From Bathymodiolus japonicus methanotrophic gill symbiont (GTDB lineage: Bacteria; Pseudomonadota; Gammaproteobacteria; Methylococcales; Methylomonadaceae), in assembly GCF_019721995.1 (NCBI RefSeq), contig NZ_BLYC01000005.1:1-64000 (forward strand): a stretch of DNA of 64,000 bases. The letters are read 5' to 3'. Each line of letters begins with the position of its first letter. Within the stretch, counting starts at the first letter, position 1. Positions 30,416-40,621 of this stretch are shown here, piece after piece. The translations under genes and the position numbers were made by a program. The notes under the pieces were generated by a model. That model ran no database searches and was not told the DNA's origin. It was given only the letters and a program-made list of their open reading frames with translations.

Positions 30416-31715
30416 TCAGTGTTCCCCTATCAATTGAGGCCGTGAAACTAACCTCGCCACAAGAGAGCTCATAAAGCACTGTAAAGACATTCCTGTTATT
30501 ATTGCGTTTTGAACTGCCCGAATGGTATACGAGCTGATACGAGATATTCTTGCCTGGAAAAATAATGGATTCACAAAACGATCTCGTTTTTGAGCCTGTT
30601 GCTACCTAATCTCCAGAGCCTCGCTATATTTTTTATCCGATGGATGAATCAATTCTGGCTGTTGTGTTTTTGAAATCTCTTCAAACACGCGCATTAAATT
30701 ATAGCTCATTGCAGTCAGGCGCATTTGATTTTCAAGTGAGCGGTATTGGAAGACCAAGCTTTAGTTTCCTTGAAATTACTTTTAGTGTTATTGAATGTCT
30801 TTTCAATCGTCCATCGCTTGAAATACAGCATGGCAATGGTTCCAGGGTTAATAGTCATTGGCAAGGTTGTCACAAACCGGTGAAGTTTTCCGGTTTGTGG
30901 ATCACGGTAATCCACCACGTTAAATTTGATGCCCTTGTTTTCGTACACACTGTATGCTTCAACCCCTGTATTGATCTCATGGCGGGAGTCAAAATGGATA
31001 GACTCAACCAGAGTCGCAATTGAATTTTCTTTTAGCATTGAAATCATGTAATTAGCATGTCGTTTCTGCCGATCCCACCAGACAAAGTCGGTGACGGCTT
31101 TATCGTAGACATAGAGATGTTTCTGAGAGCTGTTATTTCCCTTGTTTTGCTTTTCAATATGATTTCGTAACACAGGTATTTCTTGATGTCTCTGAGTTCC
31201 GTTTGTCACCAGACAAAGAAATCTGAGCAACCCACTTCTGAGATTCAACGCGTAAATCCCCCCGGCCGCATAAACTTTCCCCTTGCTGTTTTTTTCAGTA
31301 TGGCAGGCATGATCAATAAAATGTCCATCCGCTGCTTCTATGGTGTATTCGTCAAGTTCTGGGAATGCTTTAAGATAATCAATGCCTTGCGATAGCAGTG
31401 TTTCAGCGTGAAGATGATAGCTCTGCTGTTCAAATGCCTCAAGCATACTTGTTCGTCTATGCGACTTCAGTGATTTAAAATACGTTGAGTGGGGAAGCAG
31501 CTGGCCATAAATCTGTTCATTGGTTTGGAGGAAATGGCGACCACTATCGACTACACTGATACAGCGTAATAACCCAAGGCGAATAAAGTCGATATATCCT
31601 TCAACTCTGGGCATGAACGAGCCCACAAAGGATGACGCTCTGCTAACAGGGCACGTTCCATACTTTCATTGCAGTGTTGGTGAATATGTTCAGAGAGTGG
31701 TAGGTCTTTAAGCAT
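30416..31715 (-). pseudogene. ISa transposase (copy 3), frameshifted
   Basis: It shares with copy 2 the AT insertion (gatatatcg), which shifts the frame after CPELKD. A single-base loss in gagcggtattgg shifts it again after AWSSNT. Between these lesions a 303-residue frame (30715-31626) retains the IS4 motif YFKRWTIEKTFNNTK. Confidence 0.85.
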
Positions 31716-31862
31716 GGGTGATATCCGTTTATGAGGTGATTAAAACGGAAATTTTTAGAAAACTTTTTTCGGCAATTGCAAGCTTTATTTGAAATTATTT
31801 GTTGTTTTTTACGGTGCCTACAGAGTGTCTATTTGCTGTTATAAGTGATTAAAATCAAAAAG

Positions 31863-32122
31863 CAGGCGCGCCATGCTACCTCACGAAATTCCGGGACTCC
31901 TGTCGCCGTAATTCGTTCACCTACGCAGCGAATAGGAGATGCTCCAGCCGCCCTGCGTCCGCCACAGACTGAGCACAAAGCAGCTCAGTCATGGCTACCA
32001 CAAATGGCTCTACGGCTATTCGGGATAAAATTTTAGCCTCCCTCGCGCGCTATCGCGCACTTCGGATTGGCAAATTTCCCTGCGCCTTCTGGAGACTATC
32101 AGCCCGTCCGGGGCTGACAGCG
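31863..32122 (+). repeat. CAGCG-element type A (260 bp)
   Basis: In the non-coding leader of ISa copy 3 at caaaaag|atggaaat, exact by comparison with 44061-44090; the 3' flank is ATGG. Confidence 0.9.
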
Positions 32123-32802
32123 ATGGAAATATTCGAGTGGTGCTACCTTCAGGTAGGTCATAGGCTGCTTTGTTTAGGTACTTCTTCTTTCAATGGGAAC
32201 ACTGATGATGTTTATAGCAAACCCCTACTTAATTCCCCTTAGGCAATAGCATTTGAAACGAATGAAAAGACTATTTTTTTTCATATAGTTGTAGCATAAT
32301 TTCAATTTTACCATAAATAATTATTGGGAAACTTCAGTTCTAAACTTTACCCCCGCACCATCAGGTGACGTTTCCATTTCTGTATTTTCATTATGAGGCC
32401 TTTCGAAATGCGCCTCAAGCTCTATCCTAGAAGCCTCTTCTTCTGAAGCAAAAATACCTCGTAAAGGTTCTTTGCTCTGTTTAGCAAAGTTATTAGAAAA
32501 ACGATTCAGTTCCAGCAGATCAAAATTAAGTGAAAATCCAGCTCTGGGCGCACTTCCCAGTCGCCTCCATCATTAACCGGCTGCTCCACTGATTCACCAG
32601 TAAGCTGCGGTTCTTTATCCAACTTTTACTGCTTTTTCTTGGCGGCGCCTACATCTTCCACTGGCGAATCGATAGCATGATTAACAATGCTGTTTCTTTT
32701 TCCTGCCTCAACACCTTCTTCACAAGCACTCAGGCAAAGAACGCTGCTAACAATCAAGCCACTACCTATTAAGCTGGGCCTCTTCATCCTTAGCAACCAC
32801 CA

Positions 32803-34086
32803 TTAATTTTTAACATCAATAACTTTCAGGCCGCCCATATAAGGCTGCAATACTTCAGGAATAACAATATCTCCTGCGGCTGTCTGATAATTTTCCATAA
32901 TGGCAACTAAAGTTCGCCCGGCAGCCAGGCCAGAGCCGTTGATGGTATGCACTAACTCCGGCTTTCCAGTTTCCGGGTTACGCCACCGCGCTTTAAGGCG
33001 TCGTGCCTGAAAATCGTTGAAATTACTGCATGATGAAATTTCTCTATACGTATCTTGCCCAGGCAACCAGACTTCCAGGTCATAAGTTTTAGTCGAGGAA
33101 AAGCCGGTATCACCGGAGCATAACAAGACTTTACGATACGGCAGTTTTAATTTCTTCAGGATATTTTCAGCATGATTAGTCAGCTCTTCATGCGCCTGCT
33201 CAGATTCGCTAGCTTTAACAATCTGTACTAGTTCAACTTTTTCAAATTGATGCTGGCGAATCAAACCACGTACATCCTTTCCATAAGCACCCGCCTCACT
33301 ACGAAAACACGGTGTATGACAAACCATTTTGACTGGCATTTCAGCATTATCAACAATTTCATTACGCACGATATTGGTAACCGGCACTTCTGCCGTCGGA
33401 ATTAAATATAAATCCGGATCGCTACTGACTTTAAACAAGTCATCAGCAAATTTTGGTAACTGCCCAGTACCATACAAACTATCGGCATTAACAATATAAG
33501 GCACATAGGTCTCTGAATAACCGTGCTCATTCGCATGGGTATCTAGCATAAATTGTATAATCGCCCGTTGCAGGCGAGCAATATTGCCTTTTAATACAAC
33601 AAATCGGGCACTCGTAATTTTTGCAGCTACTTCAAAATCCATCCCTTTATGCAAAGCACCCAGAACAACGTGATCTTTGATCTTAAAGTCAAATACTGGT
33701 AATTCACCCCAGCGGCTGATTTCCACATTATCATCCTCATCATTACCCGCTGGTACTGATGCATCTAGAATATTAGGCAAACCTTCCATCAGGTTTTTCA
33801 TTTGCGCCTGAATATCAGAAAGTTCTGTTTCTGCAGCTTTTAATTGCTCACCTAAGCCTTGGACTTGGTCTAGCAATGGCTGTACATCCTCTCCTTTTGC
33901 TTTGGCTTTTCCGATGGATTTAGAGCGCAAATTACGTTCATTCTGTAGCTCCTGAGTTTTAACCTGAACTGCCTTACGCCTATTTTCCAAACCCGTATAA
34001 AAATCTACATCAAAGTCAATCGCACGCCTTTTTAATTGCGCCTGTACGAACTCAAGCTCTGATCTAAATAAATGAGGATCTAACAT
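32803..34086 (-). CDS. serS: Serine-tRNA ligase
   Basis: Class II aminoacyl-tRNA synthetase that charges tRNA-Ser and tRNA-Sec. The 427-residue protein has the N-terminal coiled-coil arm (about residues 30-105), motif 2 [20 protein letters not shown] and motif 3 [19 protein letters not shown]. The serine-site [13 protein letters not shown] is also present. The length and start ([10 protein letters not shown]) are standard. Confidence 0.97.
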   Translation of the reverse strand: MLDPHLFRSELEFVQAQLKRRAIDFDVDFYTGLENRRKAVQVKTQELQNERNLRSKSIGKAKAKGEDVQPLLDQVQGLGEQLKAAETELSDIQAQMKNLMEGLPNILDASVPAGNDEDDNVEISRWGELPVFDFKIKDHVVLGALHKGMDFEVAAKITSARFVVLKGNIARLQRAIIQFMLDTHANEHGYSETYVPYIVNADSLYGTGQLPKFADDLFKVSSDPDLYLIPTAEVPVTNIVRNEIVDNAEMPVKMVCHTPCFRSEAGAYGKDVRGLIRQHQFEKVELVQIVKASESEQAHEELTNHAENILKKLKLPYRKVLLCSGDTGFSSTKTYDLEVWLPGQDTYREISSCSNFNDFQARRLKARWRNPETGKPELVHTINGSGLAAGRTLVAIMENYQTAAGDIVIPEVLQPYMGGLKVIDVKN

Positions 34087-34142
34087 AATTCTTTGTAACC
34101 TTTAAACATATAAGTACTATTACTAGCAATGATTATCCTGAA

Positions 34143-34275
34143 AACCGCAGTTGACCGCTATATAACATTGTAAACCGCTGAATATTAAAAATAATGATCG
34201 TAAAAACCTGTCACCTACTGGGTGAGCATCCTCCGCTGCACAGTTTTGTGAATAAATCTGTGCTCAACTGCGGTT
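34143..34275. repeat. 133-bp segment bounded by 12-bp inverted repeats
   Basis: AACCGCAGTTGA at the left and TCAACTGCGGTT at the right, upstream of serS and with no coding capacity. It could be a small MITE; no second copy is in the window and no flanking duplication is clear. Confidence 0.45.
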
Positions 34276-34336
34276 TCTAGGATTATAGAGGAAATCCAGT
34301 AGAGGCTATACTATTACCTACGTAAATACCAGACAA

Positions 34337-34366
34337 TAAAAAAGGACTACGAATAGTCCTTTTATT
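34337..34366. terminator. Terminator-like hairpin
   Basis: AAAAAAGGACTA and TAGTCCTTTT pair around CGAA. T-runs lie on both strands. It probably ends the minus-strand small membrane gene at 34390-34850. Confidence 0.7.
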
Positions 34367-34389
34367 TATCGCCTGAATGGGTGGATTAT

Positions 34390-34850
34390 TTAAGAGAGTA
34401 GTGACATTAATAACTTCATTAGCAAGGCGGTTAATGAAATACTGGCAACCACCAACCAGAACCCTTTTTGCCACCACCAATGCTTTTCGCGTTGAGCGCA
34501 TTCTGCATACTTTTATTCAAACTCGTCAGGCGCGCCATGCTACCTCACGAAATTCCGGGACTCCTGTCGCCGTAATTCGTTCACCTACGCAGCGAATAGG
34601 AGATGCTCCAGCCGCCCTGCGTCCGCCACAGACTGAGCACAAAGCAGCTCAGTCATGGCTACCACAAATGGCTCTACGGCTATTCGGGATAAAATTTTAG
34701 CCTCCCTCGCGCGCTATCGCGCACTTCGGATTGGCAAATTTCCCTGCGCCTTCTGGAGACTATCAGCCCGTCCGGGGCTGACAGCGCATGCCATAGCTGC
34801 TGCTGGGTCAGCATCTTGTTTAATTCTAATTTTATATTTTGATCTGTCAT
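34390..34850 (-). pseudogene. Small membrane protein gene, interrupted by element A
   Basis: The start at 34850 (MTDQNIKLELNKMLTQQQLWH) runs into a type A element. Excision gives HDEFE, an in-frame TAA, then KYAECAQREKHWWWQKGFW and one membrane segment (LVVASISLTALLMKLLMSLL). The intact form would be about 66 residues with a single C-terminal membrane anchor. The extra stop suggests it was already decaying. Family not recognised. Confidence 0.55.
34527..34786 (+). repeat. CAGCG-element type A (260 bp)
   Basis: Inserted in the small membrane protein gene at aactcgt|catgcc; the 3' flank is CATG. Confidence 0.9.
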
Positions 34851-34946
34851 CGGTCTACCGCCCACCTTTCCTGGATAATTCTATCATATTTGATGTTAGC
34901 GTACCGCAGTAATCTACCAGCTATATTTCCTAACTAACAAACCCAG

Positions 34947-35307
34947 CTAGACTGCAAATACACAGGCACAGACACTGACACTGACACTGATTAATATATT
35001 TAGTGCGGCCTTAAGCAAATTGCCCTGTTCAATCAAATACAGGGTTTCCAATGAAAATGTAGAGAACGTTGTAAACGAGCCGAACAAGCCAACTAGAATT
35101 GCCGAGCGGTATTCCATAGCAATTGCAATACGCTGCAAAACTAAAACTTCGGTTAACAAGCCGATTAAAAAAGAACCCAGTACATTAACGGTTAAGGTGC
35201 CATAGGGGAAACCTCGCCCTAAGCATTGATAAACTTCCGCTTGAAACTAAAAAAAGCAATACAGTGCCACAAGCACCGCCTAATGCAATTGCAATGAATG
35301 GATTCAT
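34947..35307 (-). pseudogene. crcB: Fluoride exporter CrcB, single-base frameshift
   Basis: The N-terminal part MNPFIAIALGGACGTVLLFLVSSG and the C-terminal part NVLGSFLIGLLTEV...GLFGSFTTFSTFSLETLYL lie in different frames. The break is in a CCCC run (rc of 35209-35212): three Cs would give RFPYGTLTVNVLGSF, which is the family consensus. All family motifs, including GFCGSFTTFSTF-like residues, are otherwise present. This could be a real inactivation, a phase-variable tract or a sequencing error. Confidence 0.8.
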
Positions 35308-35317
35308 TTAACTTGCT

Positions 35318-35863
35318 CTAGATTTTAATAAAATGCTCGCGATAATGCTTGAGTTCTTCTATCGATTCGAGCACATCATCCAGCGCTTGATGGGTTTCTT
35401 TTTTCTGCACCTTGGCAAACACATCAGGTGCCCAGCGCTGGGCAAGTTCCTTAATTGTCGACACATCGATATTACGATAATGAAAGTATTTTTCCAGTGC
35501 TGGCATATAATGGTACAAGAACCGCCTATCCTGGCCTATGCTATTACCACACATAGGCGATTCACCCACACCAACCCACTGCTGAATAAATGCCAGTGTT
35601 TGCCGCATTGCATCTGCTTCATTTACGTCTGACGCTTTAACTCGCCCAATTAGACCCGATTTGCCATGATGCTGCTGGTTCCAGTCGTCCATCGCAGCAA
35701 GTGCCTGATCGGTCTGATGTATCGCCAGCACGGGGCCATTTGCTAGAACGTTTAAATATTGATCAGTAACTACCGTTGCTATCTCGATAATCAGGTCATT
35801 ATCCGGATCCAGTCCGGTCATTTCCAAGTCGAGCCAAACCAGATTTTCTTGCTGTTGTGCCAT
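35318..35863 (-). CDS. orn: Oligoribonuclease
   Basis: A DEDDh 3'-5' exoribonuclease that degrades 2-5-nt RNAs and pGpG. The 181-residue protein has DLEMTGLD (ExoI, residues 12-19), [16 protein letters not shown] (ExoII) and the Exo[17 protein letters not shown]. The start is standard. It lies 10 bp downstream of the crcB start on the same strand. Confidence 0.97.
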   Translation of the reverse strand: MAQQQENLVWLDLEMTGLDPDNDLIIEIATVVTDQYLNVLANGPVLAIHQTDQALAAMDDWNQQHHGKSGLIGRVKASDVNEADAMRQTLAFIQQWVGVGESPMCGNSIGQDRRFLYHYMPALEKYFHYRNIDVSTIKELAQRWAPDVFAKVQKKETHQALDDVLESIEELKHYREHFIKI

Positions 35864-36138
35864 TTAGCTATCCATAATTGATATTTTGTTGCGCTGAATT
35901 GTAGCATTGGCTATGGTGTATAGCCATAGCATATCCGCTATTGAGACCCTTCGCTACTGCACAGAATTTCCTGCGTAACTGTGTAAATTCAGTTGCAATT
36001 TTGTCATCCGCTTTGTCGATCAGCATTTATTCACAGCAATTTTAACAAAATAATGCATAATAATTTAAAATACACGTTTATCTATATAAATGCAGACTAT
36101 TTGTATTAACCCCCTTCTTTTTATCAAGCATACAAGCA

Positions 36139-37380
36139 ATGAATACTTTTACATATATCTTCTTAATCGCATTGGTATTATCCTATTCCGTGCAATTCTG
36201 GCTATCCAGACGTCAATCAACCTACGTGCTTAAACACCGCGCTGAAGTACCCGCCGCTTTTACCGAGTCGATTAACCTGGAAGCGCATCAGAAAGCTGCT
36301 GACTACACCATAGCAAAAGGCAAGCTGGGTGATATAGACAGCGTCGTTGGCATTATCTTTCTCCTGGCCTTAAGCCTGGGTGGAGGAATAAACCTGGTGT
36401 TTAACTTTTGGGCGGGGTTTGAATTATCCCCTATCATGACCGGCATCGCTGCATTAGGGTCTGTTTTCTTTATAATGTCCGTGTTTGAATTACCAACTAA
36501 CCTGTACCTCACTTTTGTGATCGAAGAAAAATTTGGCTTTAACAAAAGCACTGTAAGCCAGTTTATTAAGGATCAGCTTATGCAACTAGCACTAGTTGCC
36601 ATCATTGGGCTACCGCTTTTGGCACTTATACTCTGGGTTATGGAAGCACTAGGAAATACATGGTGGATCTGGACCTGGGCTATATTAATCAGTTTTTCAC
36701 TATTGCTCAGCTGGCTTTATCCTACATTGATTGCACCATTATTTAATAAATTCACACCTCTAGAAGATGGTGCATTAAAAGACCGCATCAACCAGCTTCT
36801 GGAACGCTGCGGCTTTAGTAGCAATGGTATTTTTATTATGGATGGCTCAAAGCGCTCTGGCCACGGTAATGCCTATTTTACTGGCATGGGCAGTAACAAA
36901 CGTATCGTCTTCTTTGATACCCTGGCTGAGTCTCTAGATGATGATGAAATGGAAGCTGTATTAGCGCATGAACTGGGACATTTTAAGCGCAAACATGTCA
37001 TTAAGATGTTAGTCGCAAGCTCGATTATGAGCCTGGTCAGCTTAGATGTGTTAGGTTGGCTGATTACTGAAAACTGGTTTTTTACCGGACTAGGCGTTGA
37101 TGTACCATCTAATGCAGCTGCTCTATTGCTGTTTATGCTGGTCTCCCCCGTGTTCACTACATTTATGACGCCTATAAGTGCCTATTTTCAGCGTAAATTT
37201 GAATTTGAAGCGGATGACTTTGCTGCAGAGCATGCACAGGCCAGCAAATTAATCAGCGGCCTGGTCAAGCTATACAAGGAAAATGCCAGCACCTTAACAC
37301 CTGATCCTTTATTTTCAGCATTCCATTATAGCCACCCACCTGCCGCGATCCGTATCGCACATCTGGAGCCAAAACTATAA
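36139..37380 (+). CDS. M48-family integral membrane zinc metalloprotease (Ste24-like)
   Basis: A 413-residue membrane protease related to Ste24/CAAX protease 1. The zinc motif HELGH lies near residue 277 (LAHELGHFKRKHV), with the third ligand in EFEADDFAAEH. About six membrane segments surround it, and the N-terminal Peptidase_M48_N region is present. In bacteria such proteins act in envelope quality control; CAAX prenylation is not expected. It lies 46 bp upstream of rsgA and is probably in the same operon. Confidence 0.92.
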   Translation: MNTFTYIFLIALVLSYSVQFWLSRRQSTYVLKHRAEVPAAFTESINLEAHQKAADYTIAKGKLGDIDSVVGIIFLLALSLGGGINLVFNFWAGFELSPIMTGIAALGSVFFIMSVFELPTNLYLTFVIEEKFGFNKSTVSQFIKDQLMQLALVAIIGLPLLALILWVMEALGNTWWIWTWAILISFSLLLSWLYPTLIAPLFNKFTPLEDGALKDRINQLLERCGFSSNGIFIMDGSKRSGHGNAYFTGMGSNKRIVFFDTLAESLDDDEMEAVLAHELGHFKRKHVIKMLVASSIMSLVSLDVLGWLITENWFFTGLGVDVPSNAAALLLFMLVSPVFTTFMTPISAYFQRKFEFEADDFAAEHAQASKLISGLVKLYKENASTLTPDPLFSAFHYSHPPAAIRIAHLEPKL

Positions 37381-37426
37381 TGCTTTATACTCTATGTAAT
37401 AAAGACAATTTTTTGAGCTTGTCTGT

Positions 37427-38308
37427 ATGACAGAATTACATGCCGGTCTAGTTATTTCCCACTTAGGTAAAGGGGTTGCGGTTGAAGTTGACGGTAATAT
37501 TATACTTTGCCAGACCCGGCGCAAGTTAGAGACGGTTGCTGCAGGCGATCAGGTGATGATAACTATCGTCGCTAAAGATCAGGGACGCATTGAACAGCTT
37601 CTACCTCGCCATTCACTACTGGAACGACCCAATAAAGGGCGAAAAACCCGACCGGTTGCAGCGAATATTGACCAGATTTTTGTGGCCTTTGCCACCGAGC
37701 CTTATTGTGATTTTCTATTAATAGATCAATATCTGGCTATTTGTGAAAATCGTAATATCAATGCACTTTTAATCTACAATAAATCAGACTTAGCCACGGT
37801 AGACAGTATTGAGCAGGAACTGGCTACTTATCAAAACCTTGGCTATACGCTGTTTCGCGTGAGTGCCATAAAAAACCAGGGGATCGCTGAATTACAGCAG
37901 GCCTTATGTAAGAAAATCAGTATTTTTACTGGTCAATCAGGTGTAGGCAAGTCCTCATTAACCAACGCCCTAATTCCGGATAAAGAATTAAAAACCAATA
38001 CTGTCTCAGCAACCACCAAACATGGCAGGCACACGACCACCGCCGCTACACTTTATCATTTGCCTGCAGGCGGGGATTTAATCGATAGCCCCGGGGTCGC
38101 AATTTTTGGCCTGGCTGGCCTCTCAGAAAATCAATTAGCCTATGGCTACCGAGAATTCCAGGCATTTATAGAAAAGTGTAAATTCAATGATTGCAGGCAT
38201 TTGCTTGATAAAGGCTGTGCGGTCAGAGTCGCTGTAGAAAATGGTACTATTTCACTGGCTCGCTATCAGCGTTTTTTAAAACTACGCGAGAAAATGCCTA
38301 CACGTTAG
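37427..38308 (+). CDS. rsgA: Ribosome small subunit-dependent GTPase A
   Basis: A circularly permuted GTPase that assists late 30S assembly. The 293-residue protein has an N-terminal OB-fold, G4 YNKSD, then G1 GQSGVGKSSL, G3 DSPG, and a C-terminal zinc site with C and H residues (FIEKCKFNDCRHLLDKGCAV). The motif order G4-G1-G3 shows the permutation. In many Gammaproteobacteria rsgA neighbours orn, as here. Confidence 0.96.
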   Translation: MTELHAGLVISHLGKGVAVEVDGNIILCQTRRKLETVAAGDQVMITIVAKDQGRIEQLLPRHSLLERPNKGRKTRPVAANIDQIFVAFATEPYCDFLLIDQYLAICENRNINALLIYNKSDLATVDSIEQELATYQNLGYTLFRVSAIKNQGIAELQQALCKKISIFTGQSGVGKSSLTNALIPDKELKTNTVSATTKHGRHTTTAATLYHLPAGGDLIDSPGVAIFGLAGLSENQLAYGYREFQAFIEKCKFNDCRHLLDKGCAVRVAVENGTISLARYQRFLKLREKMPTR

Positions 38309-38388
38309 ATTCGCATGCGTGATGCCGTTTGCTTAATTTTCACCATGAAGGGCATGAAAATACTGAGAGCCAGATTATCTTCAATTTA

Positions 38389-38557
38389 TTAAATAATAGG
38401 GAGTCTCAATCTGCCCCCTATTGTCCCAGAATTTATTCTCTCGAGCACAAAAATGATGCGCCCTTTTTGATCTTGAATATCCACCTAATCACCTTCTTTT
38501 AAATTCAGTTTCTTTAGAATTTCTACCGGGATAATGGTACCACCTGAATTTTTCTAT
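38389..38557 (-). pseudogene. AbrB/MazE-type antitoxin relic
   Basis: The minus-strand reading gives NSGGTIIPVEILKKLNLKEGD, a TAG, then VDIQDQKGRIIFVLERIN. This is the swapped-hairpin AbrB pattern (IP..IL..L.L..GD.V.I). It has no start codon in frame and one internal stop, and no toxin gene is adjacent, so it is a fragment of a former toxin-antitoxin or AbrB regulator. Confidence 0.6.
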
Positions 38558-38576
38558 TTATCATTTGCCTATCAAT

Positions 38577-38621
38577 AAACTGAGTATATACAAGCTTATA
38601 AAGCTTGTATATACTCAGTTT
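38577..38621. repeat. Perfect palindrome with 21-bp arms
   Basis: Two 21-base arms are exact reverse complements around a 3-base ATA loop; each contains GAGTATATACAAGCTT or its complement. It lies upstream of the AbrB relic. It could be that gene's operator, a terminator for rsgA, or a cruciform; no T-tract follows. Confidence 0.7.
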
Positions 38622-38658
38622 AAGGGAGCTGGAAATAAATAATTGTCCAATATTGGAC

Positions 38659-38783
38659 AGGATTTTTGTTCGTATTCAAGGCGTAGTAACAGGCGCATAG
38701 CAGGCTACGTAAAGTTACTACAACACAGAAGACGGACAAAAAGACCAGCAGTTTTGGATGATGCGTGTTTCCATCTCCCTAAG
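38659..38783 (+). repeat. Intergenic hairpin repeat G, copy 1
   Basis: About 125 bp from AGGATTTTTGTTCGT to TCCATCTCCCTAAG, similar to 47109-47235. Its ends pair (TTTTTGT...ACAAAAA), and a conserved block AGCAGTTTTGGATGAT lies near the 3' side. Both copies follow the 3' end of a plus-strand gene. Confidence 0.7.
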
Positions 38784-39277
38784 TGCCAGCTTAGTTATAA
38801 CATTCCGCCTGCAATTTGACATTTAATCATCAGTGTTCCCCTATCAATTGAGGCCGTGAAACTAACCTCGCCACAAGAGAGCTCATAAAGCACTGTAAAG
38901 ACATTCCTGTTATTATTGCGTTTTGAACTGCTCGAATGGTATACGAGCTGATACGAGATATTCTTGCCTGGAAAAATAATGGATTCACAAAACGATCTCG
39001 TTTTTGGGTCTGTTGCTGCCTTATCTCCAGAGCCTCGCTATATTTTTTATCCGATGGATGAATCAATTCTGGCTGTTGTGTTTTTGAAATCTCTTCAAAC
39101 ACGCGCATTAAATTATAGCTCATTGCAGTCAGGCGCATTTGATTTTCAAGTGAGCGGGTATTGGAAGACCAAGCTTTAGTTTCCTTGAAATTACTTTTAC
39201 TCGATGTTCAAGTTTTTGATATTGAGAAGGTAAAATCAGGTATTCTGAGGTTGTTGTAATTTTATCGGTGTAAGCCC

Positions 39278-40586
39278 ATGTTAATGAATGCCCCAGCCAC
39301 CTTTATCCAAAGCTATATTGACGATTTAAATGATGCGCTCAATCAGCTAAAACCCGGAGCCGCTTTGACACGGATTCAAGCCGCTTGGTTGGGCACTTGT
39401 TTAACGGGCATACTGCTAATGAACTCTGTTTGCTGGGCTAAGTTTGAGCGAGCAAGCCTTGGAGATTGCAAAGTAGCCGCATTATCCTGGGTGCTTCGTA
39501 AAGCAAGTATACCCTGGGACTGTTTGCTACGGGTGAGTGTGGTCTTAATTTTAAAACGTTATGGCATTACTGAAAGTGTGTTGGCCTTTGATGAATCAGA
39601 CCGAGCACGATCTAAGTCTACAAAACGTATTTATAAAGTTTACAAGCAGAAACACAAAGGCTCCGGCGGGTATGTTAATGGACAAACGATAGTATTATTG
39701 CTGCTAGTTACCTCATCCATTACAGTGCCTGTCGGTTTTTTCTTTTATATGCCGGATCCAGCCTTAAAGCAGTGGGATAAAGAAGATAAACGGTTGAAAA
39801 AGAGCGGTATAGCAAAAAAAGATCGGCCTATTAAGCCTGAACGTGACAGTGCCTACCCGACCAAAACAGAGATTGCATCAGGCGCGCCATGCTACCTCAC
39901 GAAATTCTGGGACTCCTGTCGCCATAATTCGTTCACCTACGCAGCGGATGGGAGATGCCCTGAACGCCCTGCGTCCGCAACGACTACGCACAAAAGCCGC
40001 TTCGTCATTACTACCTCACTGGCTGGACGGCTATTCGGAATGCAATTCTTGCTCCTCTCGCGTGCTGCTAGCACACGTCGAATCAGCGAACTGCCCTGTC
40101 GCCTATCAGGGGCTGACAGCGGAGGCTCGCAGGTGATTAGCCAATTACGTAAAAACCAAAATATTGAATATAGAGGTAGAATAAGGTCAGTCGAGAGCTA
40201 CTTTAATTCGATTAACAAAGGCATTGATCAGATAATACGTGTACGTGGCGGCAAAGAGATTAAAGTGAATGTCAGCAGTGCACGATTAAAGGTGAGTTCT
40301 CACAGTAAAAAACGCTTTGTCATTGCCTTAAAATATGACGGTGAAAACTACTATCGCTATTTAGTGGCGACAGACCTGACTTGGCGCACACAATATATTA
40401 TTCAAGCCTATACGTTGAGATGGCTGATTGAGGTTTTCTTTGAGGACTGGAAGCTTTATGAAGGATGGGGGCGTGAGGCCAAACAATTAGATGAAGAGGG
40501 ATCAAGCCGTGGCCTGATTCTGAGTCTTTTGTTTGACCATTGCCTTCTCCTTCACACAGAGCAAATAGCCCGCATTGAAAGCAAAC
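39278..40586 (+). pseudogene. ISb transposase N-terminal and central part, disrupted
   Basis: Reads MLMNAPATFIQSYIDDL through KPERDSAYPTKTEIAS, then through the inserted hybrid element, and resumes with GGSQVISQLRKNQ. About 120 bp of transposase is missing at the element. The frame with motif YTLRWLIEVFFEDWK runs to the IS66-type insertion at 40587; the C-terminal codons continue at 43304-43530. Confidence 0.85.
39879..40121 (+). repeat. CAGCG-element, B/A hybrid (243 bp)
   Basis: The first part matches type B through CCTGTCGCCTATCAGG; the 3' end is the type A GGGGCTGACAGCG. The 3' flank is GAGG. About 120 bp of ISb is missing between its flanks. Confidence 0.85.
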
Positions 40587-40621
40587 GTAACTACTCAGCG
40601 AAGCTGAGTAGTTCAATGAAA

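Larger units (their letters stand above)
30414..32207 (-). mobile_element. ISa copy 3, dead
   Basis: A complete inverted copy with the ends CATCAGTGTTCCCC and GGGAACACTGATG. It carries a type A element at 31863-32122; without it the IS is 1,534 bp. It is nested in MITE-E. Confidence 0.92.
30331..32337. mobile_element. MITE-E, copy 2, split by ISa copy 3
   Basis: CTGAAGTTTCCCAAT at the left and GGGAAACTTCAG at the right, flanked by TTCTAAAC (30323-30330 and 32338-32345). ISa interrupts it at 30414-32207, making the 8-bp duplication ATGTTTAT (30406-30413 and 32208-32215). The native MITE is about 205 bp. Confidence 0.9.
30312..32786 (-). pseudogene. Lipoprotein gene of unknown family, frameshifted and split by MITE-E plus ISa
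   Basis: The start at 32786 gives MKRPSLIGSGLIVSSVLCLSAC, a lipoprotein signal with lipobox LSAC. An in-frame TAA follows KKKQ, and a frameshift occurs before AGFSLNFDLLELNRFSNNFAKQ. The frame runs ...FERPHNENTEMETSPDGAGVKF to the MITE-E insertion, beyond which only RIGF and a TAA at 30312 remain. The three lesions are independent, so the gene was probably dead before or soon after the insertion. I cannot assign a function. Confidence 0.7.

Noticed and set aside
1991-31626. Frames reading from the ISa transposase start region in a shifted frame (MGSFMPRVEGYIDFIRLG)
   Set aside because: They result from the AT insertion in copies 2 and 3 and do not match the N-terminus of copy 1.
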